This document shows positions 1 to 12,112 of a stretch of DNA of 64,000 nucleotides, in pieces. Source of the DNA: Proteromonas lacertae (lineage: Eukaryota; Sar; Bigyra; Opalinata; Proteromonadidae); NCBI GenBank assembly GCA_002245135.1, contig NGBS01001171.1, forward strand, positions 1 through 64,000, read 5' to 3'. Both the position numbers and the translations under genes were made by a program. Within the stretch, counting starts at the first letter, position 1. Each line of letters begins with the position of its first letter. The notes under the pieces are model-generated. The model searched no databases. It was not told the DNA's origin and saw only the letters and a list, made by a program, of their open reading frames with translations.

Positions 1-561
1 GTTCATCTCTTGTGAATCATTACTATTTCCATCATCTTTTTTTCTTTTAGATGGTTGTTTCTTGTTTGGTCCGTTTATAGCATTTATCGCCCTTTGCATT
101 GCTTTTTTTACACTCTCATCTGATTCAAGTGATAAATACTTGTTAATTCTCTTGATTAGAATTGCAGCAAAACTTTCATCATAGCTTACCTTTCCTTTTT
201 CTGTTACCTATATTAGATAATAAACAATAAATACTAAATAGTGAATATTGTTCCAAAATCTTTCTTTTCTAAAAGATTCTTTGTGAGCTCCCCACGAAGC
301 AAATAATTCATATTCCTATACTTATAACAATATAGTGAATACATTCACCATTATTGGTATCACGCAGTCCTTAATGATACTTAAATCTTTAATATCCATT
401 CGAGCTTCTGGAAAGTCACATAGAAACCCTATTTGAGCGTAATTAGTGGTTGATAATTCAACATGATATTCGTCAGTTCCTTCAATTTTAGTTAACTCAC
501 GGCTAGTCAATATAATAAATAATAAAGAATACATAATATGACATCTAAAACGATCAGTCAT
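1..561 (-). CDS. Gene A, unknown protein (left copy, cut by window edge)
   Basis: This is the left-arm copy of the gene at 36489-37111. ATG is at 561 and the last exon runs off the window start. Introns match the right copy, apart from a 1-nt length difference in intron 1, which does not affect coding. I recognise no domain. The visible part is a compact N-terminal region followed by a basic stretch; the full right copy ends in a Lys/Arg/Asp-rich tail suggestive of a nuclear protein, which is inference only. The gene is transcribed away from gene B, whose 3' end is at 789. Confidence 0.75.
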
Positions 562-788
562 ATTTATTTACATGAATGTTTGATTAGGCTTGATATTAAT
601 CTTTTGTATTTATGTAAGTTACAATCAAGATTACATTGTTGTAATACTCCAGCATGGCCTCATTATTGTAGCACGGGTATAACTAAATATTAGAAATTAA
701 TACTTATAAAAATCATAATTTGTTGTTAGTTTGATATAATCTTTACAAATAATGAAAAAATATAACTAATATAATAATAATATTATCA

Positions 789-3588
789 TTATTTACTGCA
801 TACTGGACAAAACCAATCACCTTTAGGAATTGACTTTAATCCAACACATTGTTTATGATAAACTCTTGGACATGTTTCACAACATAATAAATTACCTTTT
901 CTCTTACAAATTTCACATTTATCATTCCATACATCCTTCTTTTTGTTCTTCTTTTGTTGTTGCTTTTCTTTCTTCTTTAATTCTTGTTTCTTCTGTTCTG
1001 TTATCTGTTTTAATGGTTTTTGAATGATGTTAAAAATAAAGATTCAAAAAAGCTCCAAATTCACTTTCAGTTTTACATTCTTTTAATTCATTTAAAAAGT
1101 CTATTTCTACTTTTTCTCCTATTTCTTTTATTTTATAGGAATCATCACTTGCTTTCGCTGTTTTTACTTTGTTAAATGGATAATCAAATATTTCATCATA
1201 TTGAGGAATTAATTCACATAATCCTATTTCTATTAATTCTTTGAAATTATGATTATCATCATCTTCTTTTTCTTTTTCTTTTTCATCATTACCTTCTTCA
1301 TTATCTTCATCTTTCTCTTCATTTTCTTCTTCTTCTTTCATCAATTTCTCTAAATTTTCTTCGATTTTGGAATATTCTTTACTCACTTTAACTAATTCGT
1401 TCACTTCATTATCTATTCTAAATATCTCTTTTTTAACTTGTTTTATTGTAGAAATGTTATTTTCATTTGCCTGAAATATACCTTCATCCACTTTTCTAAA
1501 CTGTTTTCTTATGACATTTTGATAGAGTTTTATCTTTGGCATAACTATTTCTAAATGTTTATGTAATTTCTCTTCTTTTATTCCTTCTATAAAGAGATTA
1601 TTTTGTAGTTTTTCTACATCATCGTAATTATCATAATATGACCATTTACTCACTAATGTTAGAGGATCTATAAGTGAAATTACATCTTTTTCTATACTCA
1701 ATTATTATATATAACTATAAATATATACTTTTATTGTTTGATAATATCATATTCTCATCATATTCTTCTACAAATATCATATTTGGTTCAGTTGAGAAAT
1801 ACCAATATCTATTATTACAATAATCACTACCTAACGCTTTCGTTCTTATGTTATTCTCATTGGTAGATGCTTTATTCAAATACTATTTCATTTATATATA
1901 TAAATATATACATTTTCTTTCTTTTCTTTCAATTTATTCATAGACATATCTTTACTACTTATATTTTCTATATCTTCTAAAAGAGATTGTATTATGAAAA
2001 ATGGTAATATAAGTGGATGACAATATTTATCATTTCCTCTACCTCCTAATAAAGAACATTCTTCAGCTGAACTAATTATTTTCTAATACAAATAAATAGA
2101 AAATTACATACATTTACTACATCTATTTTATTAGCCGATTTTACTGAAGACTTTATTAATTCAAGTAATGATTCTTGTTGACCTTTTATTGATTGAACAA
2201 ATTGCATATACATATCTTCATCTCTTCTATAACCTTTCATCTTCTTTTCAACATTATCTTTATATTTTTCAATATATTTTAAATAGGATTTGTAACTGGT
2301 ATGAGTTTTAAAATATGTTTTATAGTTATCTGGAAGATTAGATGGTTTGAATGGGTCTTTTAAACTGTCTATTTTATAAGAATAATAATTGAATTATATA
2401 TATATATATGTAATTAAATACTTGGATATAAATAACTTGAAGATATTTCAAATATTTTATTATCTTCTAATATTGTACTACTTAATTCATTAATGTCATT
2501 ATTGATTGACTTTTTCTGCTGTTTTATTTCTTTTAATTTCTCTTTTTCACTATTTATATAACTCAAATGTTTAGTTATTTTTTCTTGTTGATTGTCAACT
2601 TCTGATTTTATATAATCTATTATGTTATCACAATCATATATTAGCGTAGAAACATTGTATAATACCATTATTCTATTCTCAAAATCTAGTTCTTTTATAC
2701 TATCATTATTTAATATCTATTATGAATAATTAAACAGATTTATACAATATTAACTACTTCTTGATCAAAATTAATAATATTCTCATACTTAGTCACAAAC
2801 AACTGCAATAAATAATAACTGGAAATAATATTTATATCACTCTTTTCATCTTCAAAGTATGTATATATTGTCTCGATATTTTCACTTTCAAATATTTTTA
2901 TTTTTTCTTTACTATTACTTGATTCTATACAATAGGAATGGTATAATAATGAAACGAACTCATTTAATATTATTTCCAATTTATATTCATCTTCTTTTAC
3001 TCTTAATGAAGCTATGAATTCATCAAGTGTAATTTCATTGTATTGTTCCACTAATAAAAATAAATTGAAAGTATTCCAAGTCTATTTAGGACATTATTTT
3101 AAGGGATATTTATACTTCCATTATATAATATAGTAAATTAGATGGAACACTCAAGTATTCACTCAGATCTTTTGGCTTTGGACGATTTTCAATAAGTTCT
3201 TTCGGAATTTTGGGAATACTAAAACGTCTTTCAATTTCTAATAACTCATCTAATTGCTTTTTATACTACAAATATGAAATAAGACAGATATACTTCCTTT
3301 AACTGTTCTTTTGTGCTTAGTACTTTGAAAGTTTCTTGTAATGGACTTGGTGTTACTGGACTTGTAACTTTTATCTTCCTTTTCTTCATCGGGATCTCAA
3401 TCTTCATATCATCGTCACTCAACTCTCTAATTATAATTATTGACATATAAATACTCTGCTTTTCTTTTTGATAATTCTTCTGTATTTTGGACTTCTGTAG
3501 GTGAAGTTTTCACTGATGGACTGTTTTTATTTTCTATGCTATCGTTTAATTCAATTGGCACGGGTATTTCACTAGCAGTTTCTGACAT
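789..3588 (-). CDS. DDT-WHIM-PHD chromatin-remodelling subunit, left copy (frame broken before PHD)
   Basis: This is a multi-exon gene like the accessory subunits of ISWI remodellers (ACF1/BAZ1, BPTF class). Domains in order: a short N terminus with a basic KKRK stretch, a DDT domain, coiled-coil segments, WHIM-like motifs including an NRYWYFS sequence, an acidic Glu/Lys tract, and a C-terminal PHD finger (Cys4-His-Cys3 type, ending CPVCSK). Such subunits space nucleosomes and read histone tails. In this arm a T run near 1038 has five bases where the right arm has four, giving an in-frame TAA (about 1030) before the PHD finger. The PHD frame itself stays open down to 789. The start was chosen at the ATG at 3588, followed by an intron-containing N terminus. 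A sequencing error in the T run is possible. Confidence 0.85.
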
Positions 3589-3686
3589 TCTAACACAAAA
3601 CTATCTCTATAAAAAACAAAAAATGAAATATTCAAAAACGCGCCAAATACAATTAAGTGAAAATTTTCAAACACCAAATATTAAAA

Positions 3687-3700
3687 AGCTTGAATTTTTG
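3687..3700 (-). promoter_or_regulatory. Candidate core-promoter element (gene B)
   Basis: On the minus strand the sequence reads AATTCAAGCTTTTT, about 100 nt upstream of the gene B ATG. It belongs to the TCAAGC-centred family seen before many starts here. Its role is inferred from recurrence only. Confidence 0.4.
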
Positions 3701-3929
3701 TTGTAGAAACAGCCAAATAACAACAGAAATATGCGCGAATGAAAATTCAATTAATTACAACATAAATAATAGGAGTAGTTAAGTACAAAAATACTAATGT
3801 TAAACTATTTATATGTTATAAGTAAATCTATCCACAACCATGAAAAATGGATATCAAATGGGTAGGAGGTTATATACACATTATAATTTCAAATTTAAAC
3901 ATTTAGGTTATCCAAAAACTGAAAAAATA

Positions 3930-3944
3930 GCTTGGCTTGAATTC
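3930..3944 (+). promoter_or_regulatory. Candidate core-promoter element (pseudokinase-TPR gene)
   Basis: GCTTGGCTTGAATTC lies 25-39 nt upstream of the ATG at 3969. The mirror copy is at 33093-33107. It matches the recurrent GCTTGA/TCAAGC element upstream of many genes in the window. Confidence 0.5.
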
Positions 3945-3968
3945 TTTCGTTATTGTTGATTCTATATA

Positions 3969-6854
3969 ATGGGAAGTGTTCCAAGTAAAATTGATGGATA
4001 TTCTGTATATTGAGATTGGTATTATATTGTAGATATTAAAAGAAACATCATCAAATGGATTTAGTAGTTGTTTAGAAGTGAAAGAAGAAACATCAGATCA
4101 AGAGAAAGTTTTGAAGATTTACAATCGCAAATACATTCCTGAAGTTAATATTACCAAGTATTTAGATGAATTAAAGAAAACTGAAGAATTAATAATACCG
4201 CATATTGGTAGATATGATGAAGTTAAAAATGAAAATGATTTTCTAGCCATTAAAATGAAAAAATACCCTAAAACATTAGAAACTATTAATCCTTTACACT
4301 ATTTCAATAAACACGGTATAGGAGGTATATTAATTAATATTTGTGAGACACTTGAAGCATTCCACAGAAAAGGTTTGATATATGGTAATTTAAAACCATC
4401 CAATATATTAATAACTGAAAATGGAAAATATATGTTGATTGACTATTTTTCCAACTTATTAACCAAAAATTTTGAAATTGAAAAAGAGAACTTATCCTAC
4501 TGTAGTCCAGAAATGATAATAAACGAAGGAATTAATACCAAAACAGATATGTGGAGTTTAGGATGTATTATCTATTATTTAATGACTGGAAAGAAAGTGT
4601 TTGAAGGTGAAACAACCACCGAAATAAAAGAGAAGATAATAAACTGTGATTATAAACAATTAGGTTTCGAATATGTTAGAGGGTATGTTCAACTGATTGA
4701 GAGATTATTAAGAAAAGATCCAAACGAAAGAATATCTGTGAAAGAAGTTAAAGAAGAAGTTATTAGTATATATATATATATATAATTATAATTATTAAAT
4801 ATAGAAATGAATCCTATTCCTATTGATTTACACCCCAAACCATCAGAAACTAGTAAAATGCCATTATCCTATGATGAAAATAAAGATAAAGGTGATGAAC
4901 TTTATGAAAATAGTGAATATCAAGAAGCTATAAAATACTTCACGGAAGGATTAAAATATTGTGAAAGAGATAATCAAAAGTGTTATATGAATGCTTATTT
5001 AGGTTATTCTTACCTTAATCTAGTATATATTTATATATATTATATTTTCTATTTGTTTAATAGAAGAATTATGGTGAAAGTGTAAAGTATTTATGTGAAG
5101 CTTATAGATATGCAAGTGAAGAACCAAAAGTAGTGAAATTAAATATTTGTGAAAATATTGGAAAGTTATATTTTAGTACAGTATATATATATATATATAT
5201 ATTATTTTATTGTAATTATAATTAGAATCAATTTGTTGAAGCATTACCTGCTTTTAATGAAGCATTAACCTATACAACAGGAAGAGAAAAATTTACTAAA
5301 TGTGAATTATACAAGTATTTAGGTAAAACATATTATAACCTTGTATTTATAAATATATTATTTATTTATATGAAATAGGAAAGATATGAAGAATCAATTG
5401 AATCATTCAATACATCAATGAGATATTGTGAAGAAGGAGAAAAGGATGATGATGATAATGCTGAACTTAAATCTGATTTGAATTTATCAATTGGTAAATC
5501 TTACTTCAAAACTGTATTTAATATAAATATATATTCACAATATAATGATAGGGGAAAAACAAAGAGACATTAACTTCCTTAACAGAATCATTAAAATATT
5601 CGAAAGAATCTCATGATCATGTTAAATGTGAAATATATAGACATATTGGTTATGCTTATTTAAATATCGTATATATATAATAATAATAATAATTATTATT
5701 ATTAGAAATATTATCTTGAGAGTTTATCTGCATTTAGACAAGCTGAAAAGTATTGTGGTGATGAACCAAGTGAAGTAAAATCAAATATTGCAGAAAATAT
5801 AGGTAATTTATATTATCTAGCTGTATAAATATATGAATATTTATTATTAATAATTACTAGGAACATTATAAAGAAGCTATTCCACCATTTGAAGATACTT
5901 TAAAACTTGCTAAGAGAAGTGAAAATGATAAATTCAAGTATTATAAATTGTTAGGTAAATCATATTTCTTAATCGTATATTTAATGTTGTTGTTATTTTA
6001 TAAATAGAAAAGATATGCTAAAGCTGTATTAGCCTTTAAGAAAGCTATGCATTATTTCAATGATGAAAGTGAAGATGATAAAGTTGATATATATTTGTCA
6101 CTTGGAATATCATTTTACAGAAATGTATTTATTTAGTAGTTTATTACTTTTATATAAATATAGTCACAATATGAAGAATGTTTAAGTATCTTAACAAGAT
6201 CAATTAAGCATGCAAAAGGTTCAAAAGATCTTGTAAAATGTGAAATTTATAGACATATCGGTTATTCTCAATATATTCTTGTATATATATTATTTATTGT
6301 TATGAAATAATATAAATAGAAACATTATGATGAAAGTTTTGCTGCTTTTAAAGAAGCTAAGAAATATTGTGATGAGGAAAGTGATGAGATTAAGTGTGAT
6401 ATATATTCTCATATAGGAAAAATAATGTATGATACAAATCATTTCAACGAAGCAATTTCCCCATTTGATAAGTCAGTTATGTATATTAAAGATGTAAGTG
6501 ATTCAGTCAAATGTGAGATATTTAAATTGTTGGGTAAATCATGCTACAATGTCGTATATCATATTATATATATATTTAATCTAATATATAGGGAAGAATT
6601 AATGCTGCAATTAAGTCATTAGTTGAAGCTGTTAAATACTGTAAGAAAGAAAGTAATGAAATCAAATCAGATATTTATCAGTCTTTAGGAAAAGCATATC
6701 AGAAGAATGTATAAACATATTGTTGATAATCTATTATTAGGGTGATAATAAAGAAGCAAAAGAGACATTCAACGAAGCAATTAAGTTCAAAGATGAGATA
6801 AATAGAGGTGAAGTGGATGAATTGTTGCTAAGTGGAAGTTGGTTCTTTGAATGA
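3969..6854 (+). CDS. Pseudokinase fused to about 13 TPR repeats (left copy)
   Basis: The gene has a short exon 1 (MGSVPSK..., an N-myristoylation-like start), then a kinase-like domain of about 260 residues, then tandem TPRs of about 40 residues. The kinase part keeps the overall fold motifs: a VAIK-like lysine (LKIYNRK), SPE, and DMWSLGC. But HRD is replaced by YGN (YGNLKPSNI) and DFG by DYF, so it should be catalytically dead. The join to the TPR part is a spliced codon at about 4756 (ATT A | AA ATG). Nearly every TPR is its own exon, bounded by phase-0 GTAT...TAG introns; one exon holds two repeats. The likely role is a membrane-tethered scaffold, which is inference. The right copy differs by a few residues. 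It ends with TGA at 6852-6854. Confidence 0.88.
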
Positions 6855-7719
6855 TCTATATAAATAGAAATAATTATATTAACTATATAAATATGGTATC
6901 ATCGCTGTTGTTTTTGAGTAAATGTAAAGAATTTTGTAAGTAAAGATAATTTAGGTTTATTTATATTGTTCACAAATTATATGATATATTATTATATCCT
7001 AGTTTATATTCTCATCCATCAAGTGTAATTAACCACTATAAACAAAGATTTAAAAAATATCATTAAAGATTCGGTTTTCGGTTTTCTGATATTTGAAAAT
7101 CTTTTAATTAAATGATATACAAGAATAAGATTTGGTCTAAAATTAATTGATGCGTTTATGTGTGATGGAAAGTACTGTATAGCATAAATGTTCATTAAAT
7201 TCAGTTAATTAGGAGTTGAGCAGTATATTTTATAGTATAATTGAAAGAAATAATATGTATATAGATTAATCATTATTATTTCTAGACAACCTTCTCAGAT
7301 GTGTTAATTTATTCATAAATGTTCTAGTAGTTTGAATTATGTTCTGCATATGAATACTACCGCATTAATTTAGTAATGCTAATTAAATATCGTATTCTGA
7401 TATAGCATTTATAGAATTAGACATTACTCTCTGAAACAAAGTGCTTTTCATTAGCAACAATTCATTATGAGTTTGCACATGTTTATCGGTTGTTTTCTAT
7501 TATGGAGGTAATATGTGATAAGAGAGCCAAAGAATTATTGTAAAAAAGAAAATTGAAAGTTTTTTCTTTTTTGCATTTCTTTGTTTTCTTCTTAAGTGAA
7601 CATTTAAAAGCAGTTAAATTTGCATTATTTGTAGTTGGTATATATCTATCTATTATTTTACGCAATATCTCTCTCACTTTCATACTCATTACCTCATTAT
7701 CTAATTTTATAGATAAAGA
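6855..7719. other. Intergenic region, no supported gene
   Basis: About 865 bp separate the TPR gene and the HECT gene, which point the same way. A 68-codon minus-strand reading frame at 7483-7689 is not preserved in the right arm (frameshifts and a different tail), so I do not call it. I see no RNA gene or repeat. Confidence 0.5.
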
Positions 7720-10249
7720 ATGAGTTATTTTTCATATTGTTCAACCAATGCAGCAGATATTGGCAAAAATAAAGAAGAAAAAGTAGAATTTTCACTATTA
7801 CTTGATAATTTATACAAGATCAATATCAAAACTCCTAATGTATGATATTTATGGTTATATGTATTTCTTTTGTAGTGAATTCCAATACTTTATTCTTCAA
7901 ATTTTCATACCTTAGTAGTAATAGTAGATGGGGATATAGAATGTTTGTTATTGGATTAGGAGATTCAGAAATATTATCTGAAAGAGCTTTTGTATCAAAT
8001 CCAAATTTAGAGTGGTCATTATGGTTATTGAATATTATATTACATCAATCAAATATAATAGATTCATTAAACAAAGAAATCAAACAACAACTATTCAATA
8101 CTTTAGTTAAACAATTTGTTAAGTCTATAAACAAAGAAAGAATAATAAATATATTAGTTACATTATTCAGAGATGAAAGATTTAAAGATTTAGTAACACA
8201 ATCAAAAGAAATAGATGATTTAGCATCACAATCATTTAATAACATTAACTATGGAAGAAAAAGAGACAATATAGATTTATTCTTGATAGAATTGTATTGT
8301 CTGTCAAAATATCATTCAAATCCAATAAATATTAATAAATTAGAAAGTGATGAAATATCAATAGAGAAAATATCATCAGTCTATTCATTGTTATATGAAA
8401 TGTCTATCAGTCAATATATTCCTTTATTTAATCATTCAAATTCAATAAATTATAATACAAAAACATATGAAGCAACCTCATATCCACGTAAAAACAGATA
8501 TATGAAATATGAATATGAATGTAATTGTTTTAATAACTTTAAAGTGATTATTCACAAAAATACAAATGTTGGAAAAGAAAAAATAAATATAATATATAAC
8601 AATGATTCCAAGCAATTTATTGGTAAATTTGATGATGATTTAGTTGTTGAGATTAATAATACAAACAGAATTAGTATTGAAACATGGTTGTTTAAATCAA
8701 AATCATTCAAATACATGTTATCTATAAGATATTTAAAAGTAATAAAAGATAATGGTGAGAAGAAATAGAGACATATAATCATAATTATCAAGAAGTAACA
8801 AATATAATGAATGTTATAAACAGAATAAATGAAACAAATTCTATTCCTGAAAGAGATGTTTATAATCAATACATAAATGAAAATGGAATTGATAATATTC
8901 CAACATGGGATGTATTTGAAGAATTACATAAATCAGTTGATATAATAAGAAAGAATATGATTGAGGTATTAAAATATGTTGATTTGTCTCAATTAAATGT
9001 GAAAAGCAGTTTTGCATATTTGATTAAAGAGAATAAGATATTTATATCAAAGAAACAAAAGAAGTTATATTCCAATAAAGTAAAGAATGAATTAAGAATT
9101 AGATATGGAAATAGTGTAAAATCTGTAGAAATTGACAGATTTAAAGCAAATAATGAAAAGGTAAAAGGAAAAATAAACTCATTACAATCAAATTGTGTAT
9201 TTAAACAATTATACAATCAATTATATGGATATGGAGAAAGAATATGGTTTGCAACATCTGATGGATATCAAGTATTTACAGTTCATTTTACAAATGAAGG
9301 TGCTTCAGATGCAGGTGGACCATATAGAGAATGTTTAGAAGAAATGATTGAAGATTTATTCAGTGAATATTTTGATTTGTTTATTCCAACAAGTAACAAT
9401 AAACATAAATATGGTATTGATACTGATTGTTTTATTCCCAATCCAAATTGTAAAGAGATAGAACATTTGAAAATGTATGAATTTGTTGGTAGAATAATGG
9501 GATATTCAATATTATCAAATGCCTCTTTACCATTTATGTTTCCCAAATGTTTTTGGAATGTTTTTAATGGAAATGAATTAAGATATGAAGATATCTATGA
9601 TTTAGATCAATATTTATATAATAATCTAGAAGAGATAAGAAATGCCAAAAATGAAGAAGAATTACCAAAACAACCAGCATTTGTGATAAGTGATGAAAAT
9701 GGTGAGATAATGAATCTAAATGAAGGAATTGAAGAAGAATTGAATATGGAGAATAAAGAAAAACATTGTGAATTAATAACCAATTATTTTATTCATCGAT
9801 GTGATATTCAAATAAAATCAATATTAAAAGGATTGTATAGTGTAATTCCACAATCATATTTCTTCTTATTTAATGGAGATGATATAGAAGAATTTGTGTG
9901 TGGAAAAGCAGAGATAGATGTTGAATATTTGAAACAACATACTAGATATGAAGGATATGATAGTAATAGTCAAACAGTACTTGATTTTTGGAAAGTAATG
10001 GAGAGTTTTAACAATGAAGAAAGAAGAAAATTCATAAGATTTGTTTGGGGAAGAAGTAGATTGCCTTTGAAAGGAGAAAATTGGAATAATTCATTCATAA
10101 TATATAGATGTTGTTCTACAGATAGATTACCATCATCACATACCTGTAGTTTTCAAATTGATTTACCAGATTATTCAAATTATGATTTGTTGGAAAGAAA
10201 TTTGAGAATAGTAATAAATTATGGATTGGGATCTATGTTAAATGCCTAA
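7720..10249 (+). CDS. HECT-type E3 ubiquitin ligase, left copy (frameshifted)
   Basis: The C-terminal half is a clear HECT domain: an ASDAGGPYRE segment in the N lobe, and in the C lobe the catalytic-cysteine motif SSHTC followed by IDLPDYS. Upstream is an NSRWGY motif of the kind found before HECT domains in HERC1-like proteins. The reading frame breaks near 8756-8768: the first part stops at TAG 8766, and the second part (open from 8759) continues two bases out of phase. The right copy is uninterrupted over the same region. Residues encoded by about 8520-9000 differ strongly from the right copy. A small exon at 7720-7839 fits as the start, but its splice phase to the next exon is unresolved, so the start could instead be at 7842. 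Confidence 0.8.
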
Positions 10250-10440
10250 ATAAACATTTGATTAATAAAAATACTGTTTATTAATTACTTCTCTTTGATT
10301 TATGAATAATTTATGTAAAAATCTATGTACACACCAGAAACTCTCTATAACTCCATTTCTATAATAATATATTATCATCATGTATTCATCATAATTACAC
10401 TTAATTTAAAATTTAAAAAATATCAAAATTATGATCGTTT

Positions 10441-10460
10441 CATTCAAGCCAAAAACTTGA
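10441..10460 (+). promoter_or_regulatory. Candidate core-promoter element (gene E)
   Basis: CATTCAAGCCAAAAACTTGA lies 28 nt upstream of the gene E ATG (10488). It contains the recurrent TCAAGC core and a mirrored CTTGA half. The right-arm copy is equally placed. Confidence 0.5.
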
Positions 10461-10487
10461 TCCTTTTTTATTCTTTTTCATTTTAAG

Positions 10488-11967
10488 ATGCATATAGTTG
10501 TATATTTCACTATTTTATATGCTCAGATTATTGACACAAGAGTAAATGATGGAATGAAAGAAGAAGGTGAGGAATTGGTGAAGAATCTGAAGAATTGTCT
10601 TGAAAACTACAGTATATTGTTGATTAATATATTCCAGTGTTAATAAAAAGTACAATGGAATTGTTATGTGAAGAATATGTGAGTTGCTTGTGTATTAGTG
10701 AGAAGTAGAGATAATCTATGAGTTATATAAAATGTATAGAGTGAATGTGATGTTTAAACCCTGCCAATTCAAAGATAGTTTAAAGAATTTCGAGAATAGT
10801 TGTTTAAGACTAAATGTGAGTGAATTAAGCAAGACCAACTCTCCATTAGAATCAGTGGCATTGACTGTTAGTTGTAAATTGATCCAAATGAACTTAGGTA
10901 AAAAGAATGAGGATATAAGAATCTCTTATTTTACCTCCAACATATTTGAGAAAGATGAAAATATTGAGAAATTGTACAATTATTTATTTAAGAAATGTAT
11001 AAAATTGGAAATATTATACATATCATCAGCATGTGAAATAGAAATAGATAAAGTATATATATATATATATATAATATACATAATATTGATAGTTAATTGA
11101 GTTTAAAAGATCAATCGAAGAATATGCGAATATTGAGATAATTCCATTATTAAATGATTATTACAATATATTAAAAAAGACAAGAGAATGGATTTCATTA
11201 GAATTACCATCCATTGAATCAGTTTTAATACTTTCAAATCCAACAACAACAACAACAACAGTATTTATATATATATTAATAATGACAATAGAAAAGAGAA
11301 ATAAATGTTAAAATCATTTTACCTTATATTTATGGTCCTCCATTCACTTCTTATTCTATTTCTTCGTTATTTCATAATGGAATGACCAAATTTACATTAT
11401 TATGCAAAATTGAGTTAGATTCAATTGATTTAAGTATTATCTCTTATACCTTATTAATAAAGATTCCTTTAATGAATAATACTTTTAATTATGATAATTA
11501 CTTAAATAATATGAAGAATTTCAATACCTTAATATACTATTTACATAGCAATAGTAATATAGGATTATTATTCTACACCTATAATCCAATAAATAGATTA
11601 AAAGAATATTATATTATAATAAGTAGTGATAATAATGAAAATACAAATGAATGTTTATTATTATTAAGAATCCCAACAAATGAACAAATATTATATAGAC
11701 AAAATCGAAATGAAGATACAATAAGTGAAGAATATAATAATGAATTAATAATGTATATAATATATATTAATGTATGTGTATAGGGATTTAGATGGAATGA
11801 AAGTAGATAGTTTTAATCCTTTATTATACAGTAGTGATTTGAAAGAACCAAAGAATGTTGTTATTAATAATAATAATAATACTTCAGTAAATGATAAGAA
11901 AAAGAAAAGAGTGAAAAGAAAACTATTATTAACATCACCTCCTTCTAAACCTACAATCTCAATTTAA
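10488..11967 (+). CDS. Gene E, unknown multi-exon protein (left copy, intact)
   Basis: The gene starts at ATG 10488, just after the TCAAGC element. Its exons are joined by GTAT...TAG introns, for example at 11053-11100, at 11263-11292 and just before 11786; the last joins ATAAT to GGATTTAG in frame. One upstream junction (10650-10710) is best closed by a 59-nt intron starting GTACAATGG. The product is about 400 residues with a poly-Thr stretch, an Asn run and a basic C-terminal tail (KKKKRVKRK), suggesting a nuclear protein. I recognise no family. The right-arm copy is truncated by a 1-nt insertion near the C terminus. Confidence 0.65.
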
Positions 11968-12112
11968 TTATATTTTTATTATTTTTGATATTTTTGTTGT
12001 AATTTGTTTGTTGAGTTGAAAATAAAATAAATAACAATGAAAAACAGTTAACAAATCACTTATTTATTAATTTTACACAAAAACAGTGAGATAATGAGAG
12101 AGATTATTCAAC

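Noticed and set aside
1242..1340. Glu/Lys-rich repeat as a possible CRISPR or tandem array
   Set aside because: It is a simple coding low-complexity tract of the PHD gene, with no spacer structure.
4078..5085. Kinase and first TPR exon as two separate genes
   Set aside because: A GTAT...TAG intron joins them in frame (ATT A | AA ATG), and no promoter element or stop lies between.
7483..7689. 68-codon minus-strand reading frame between the TPR and HECT genes
   Set aside because: The mirror region in the right arm has frameshifts and a different tail, and no domain or promoter element supports it.
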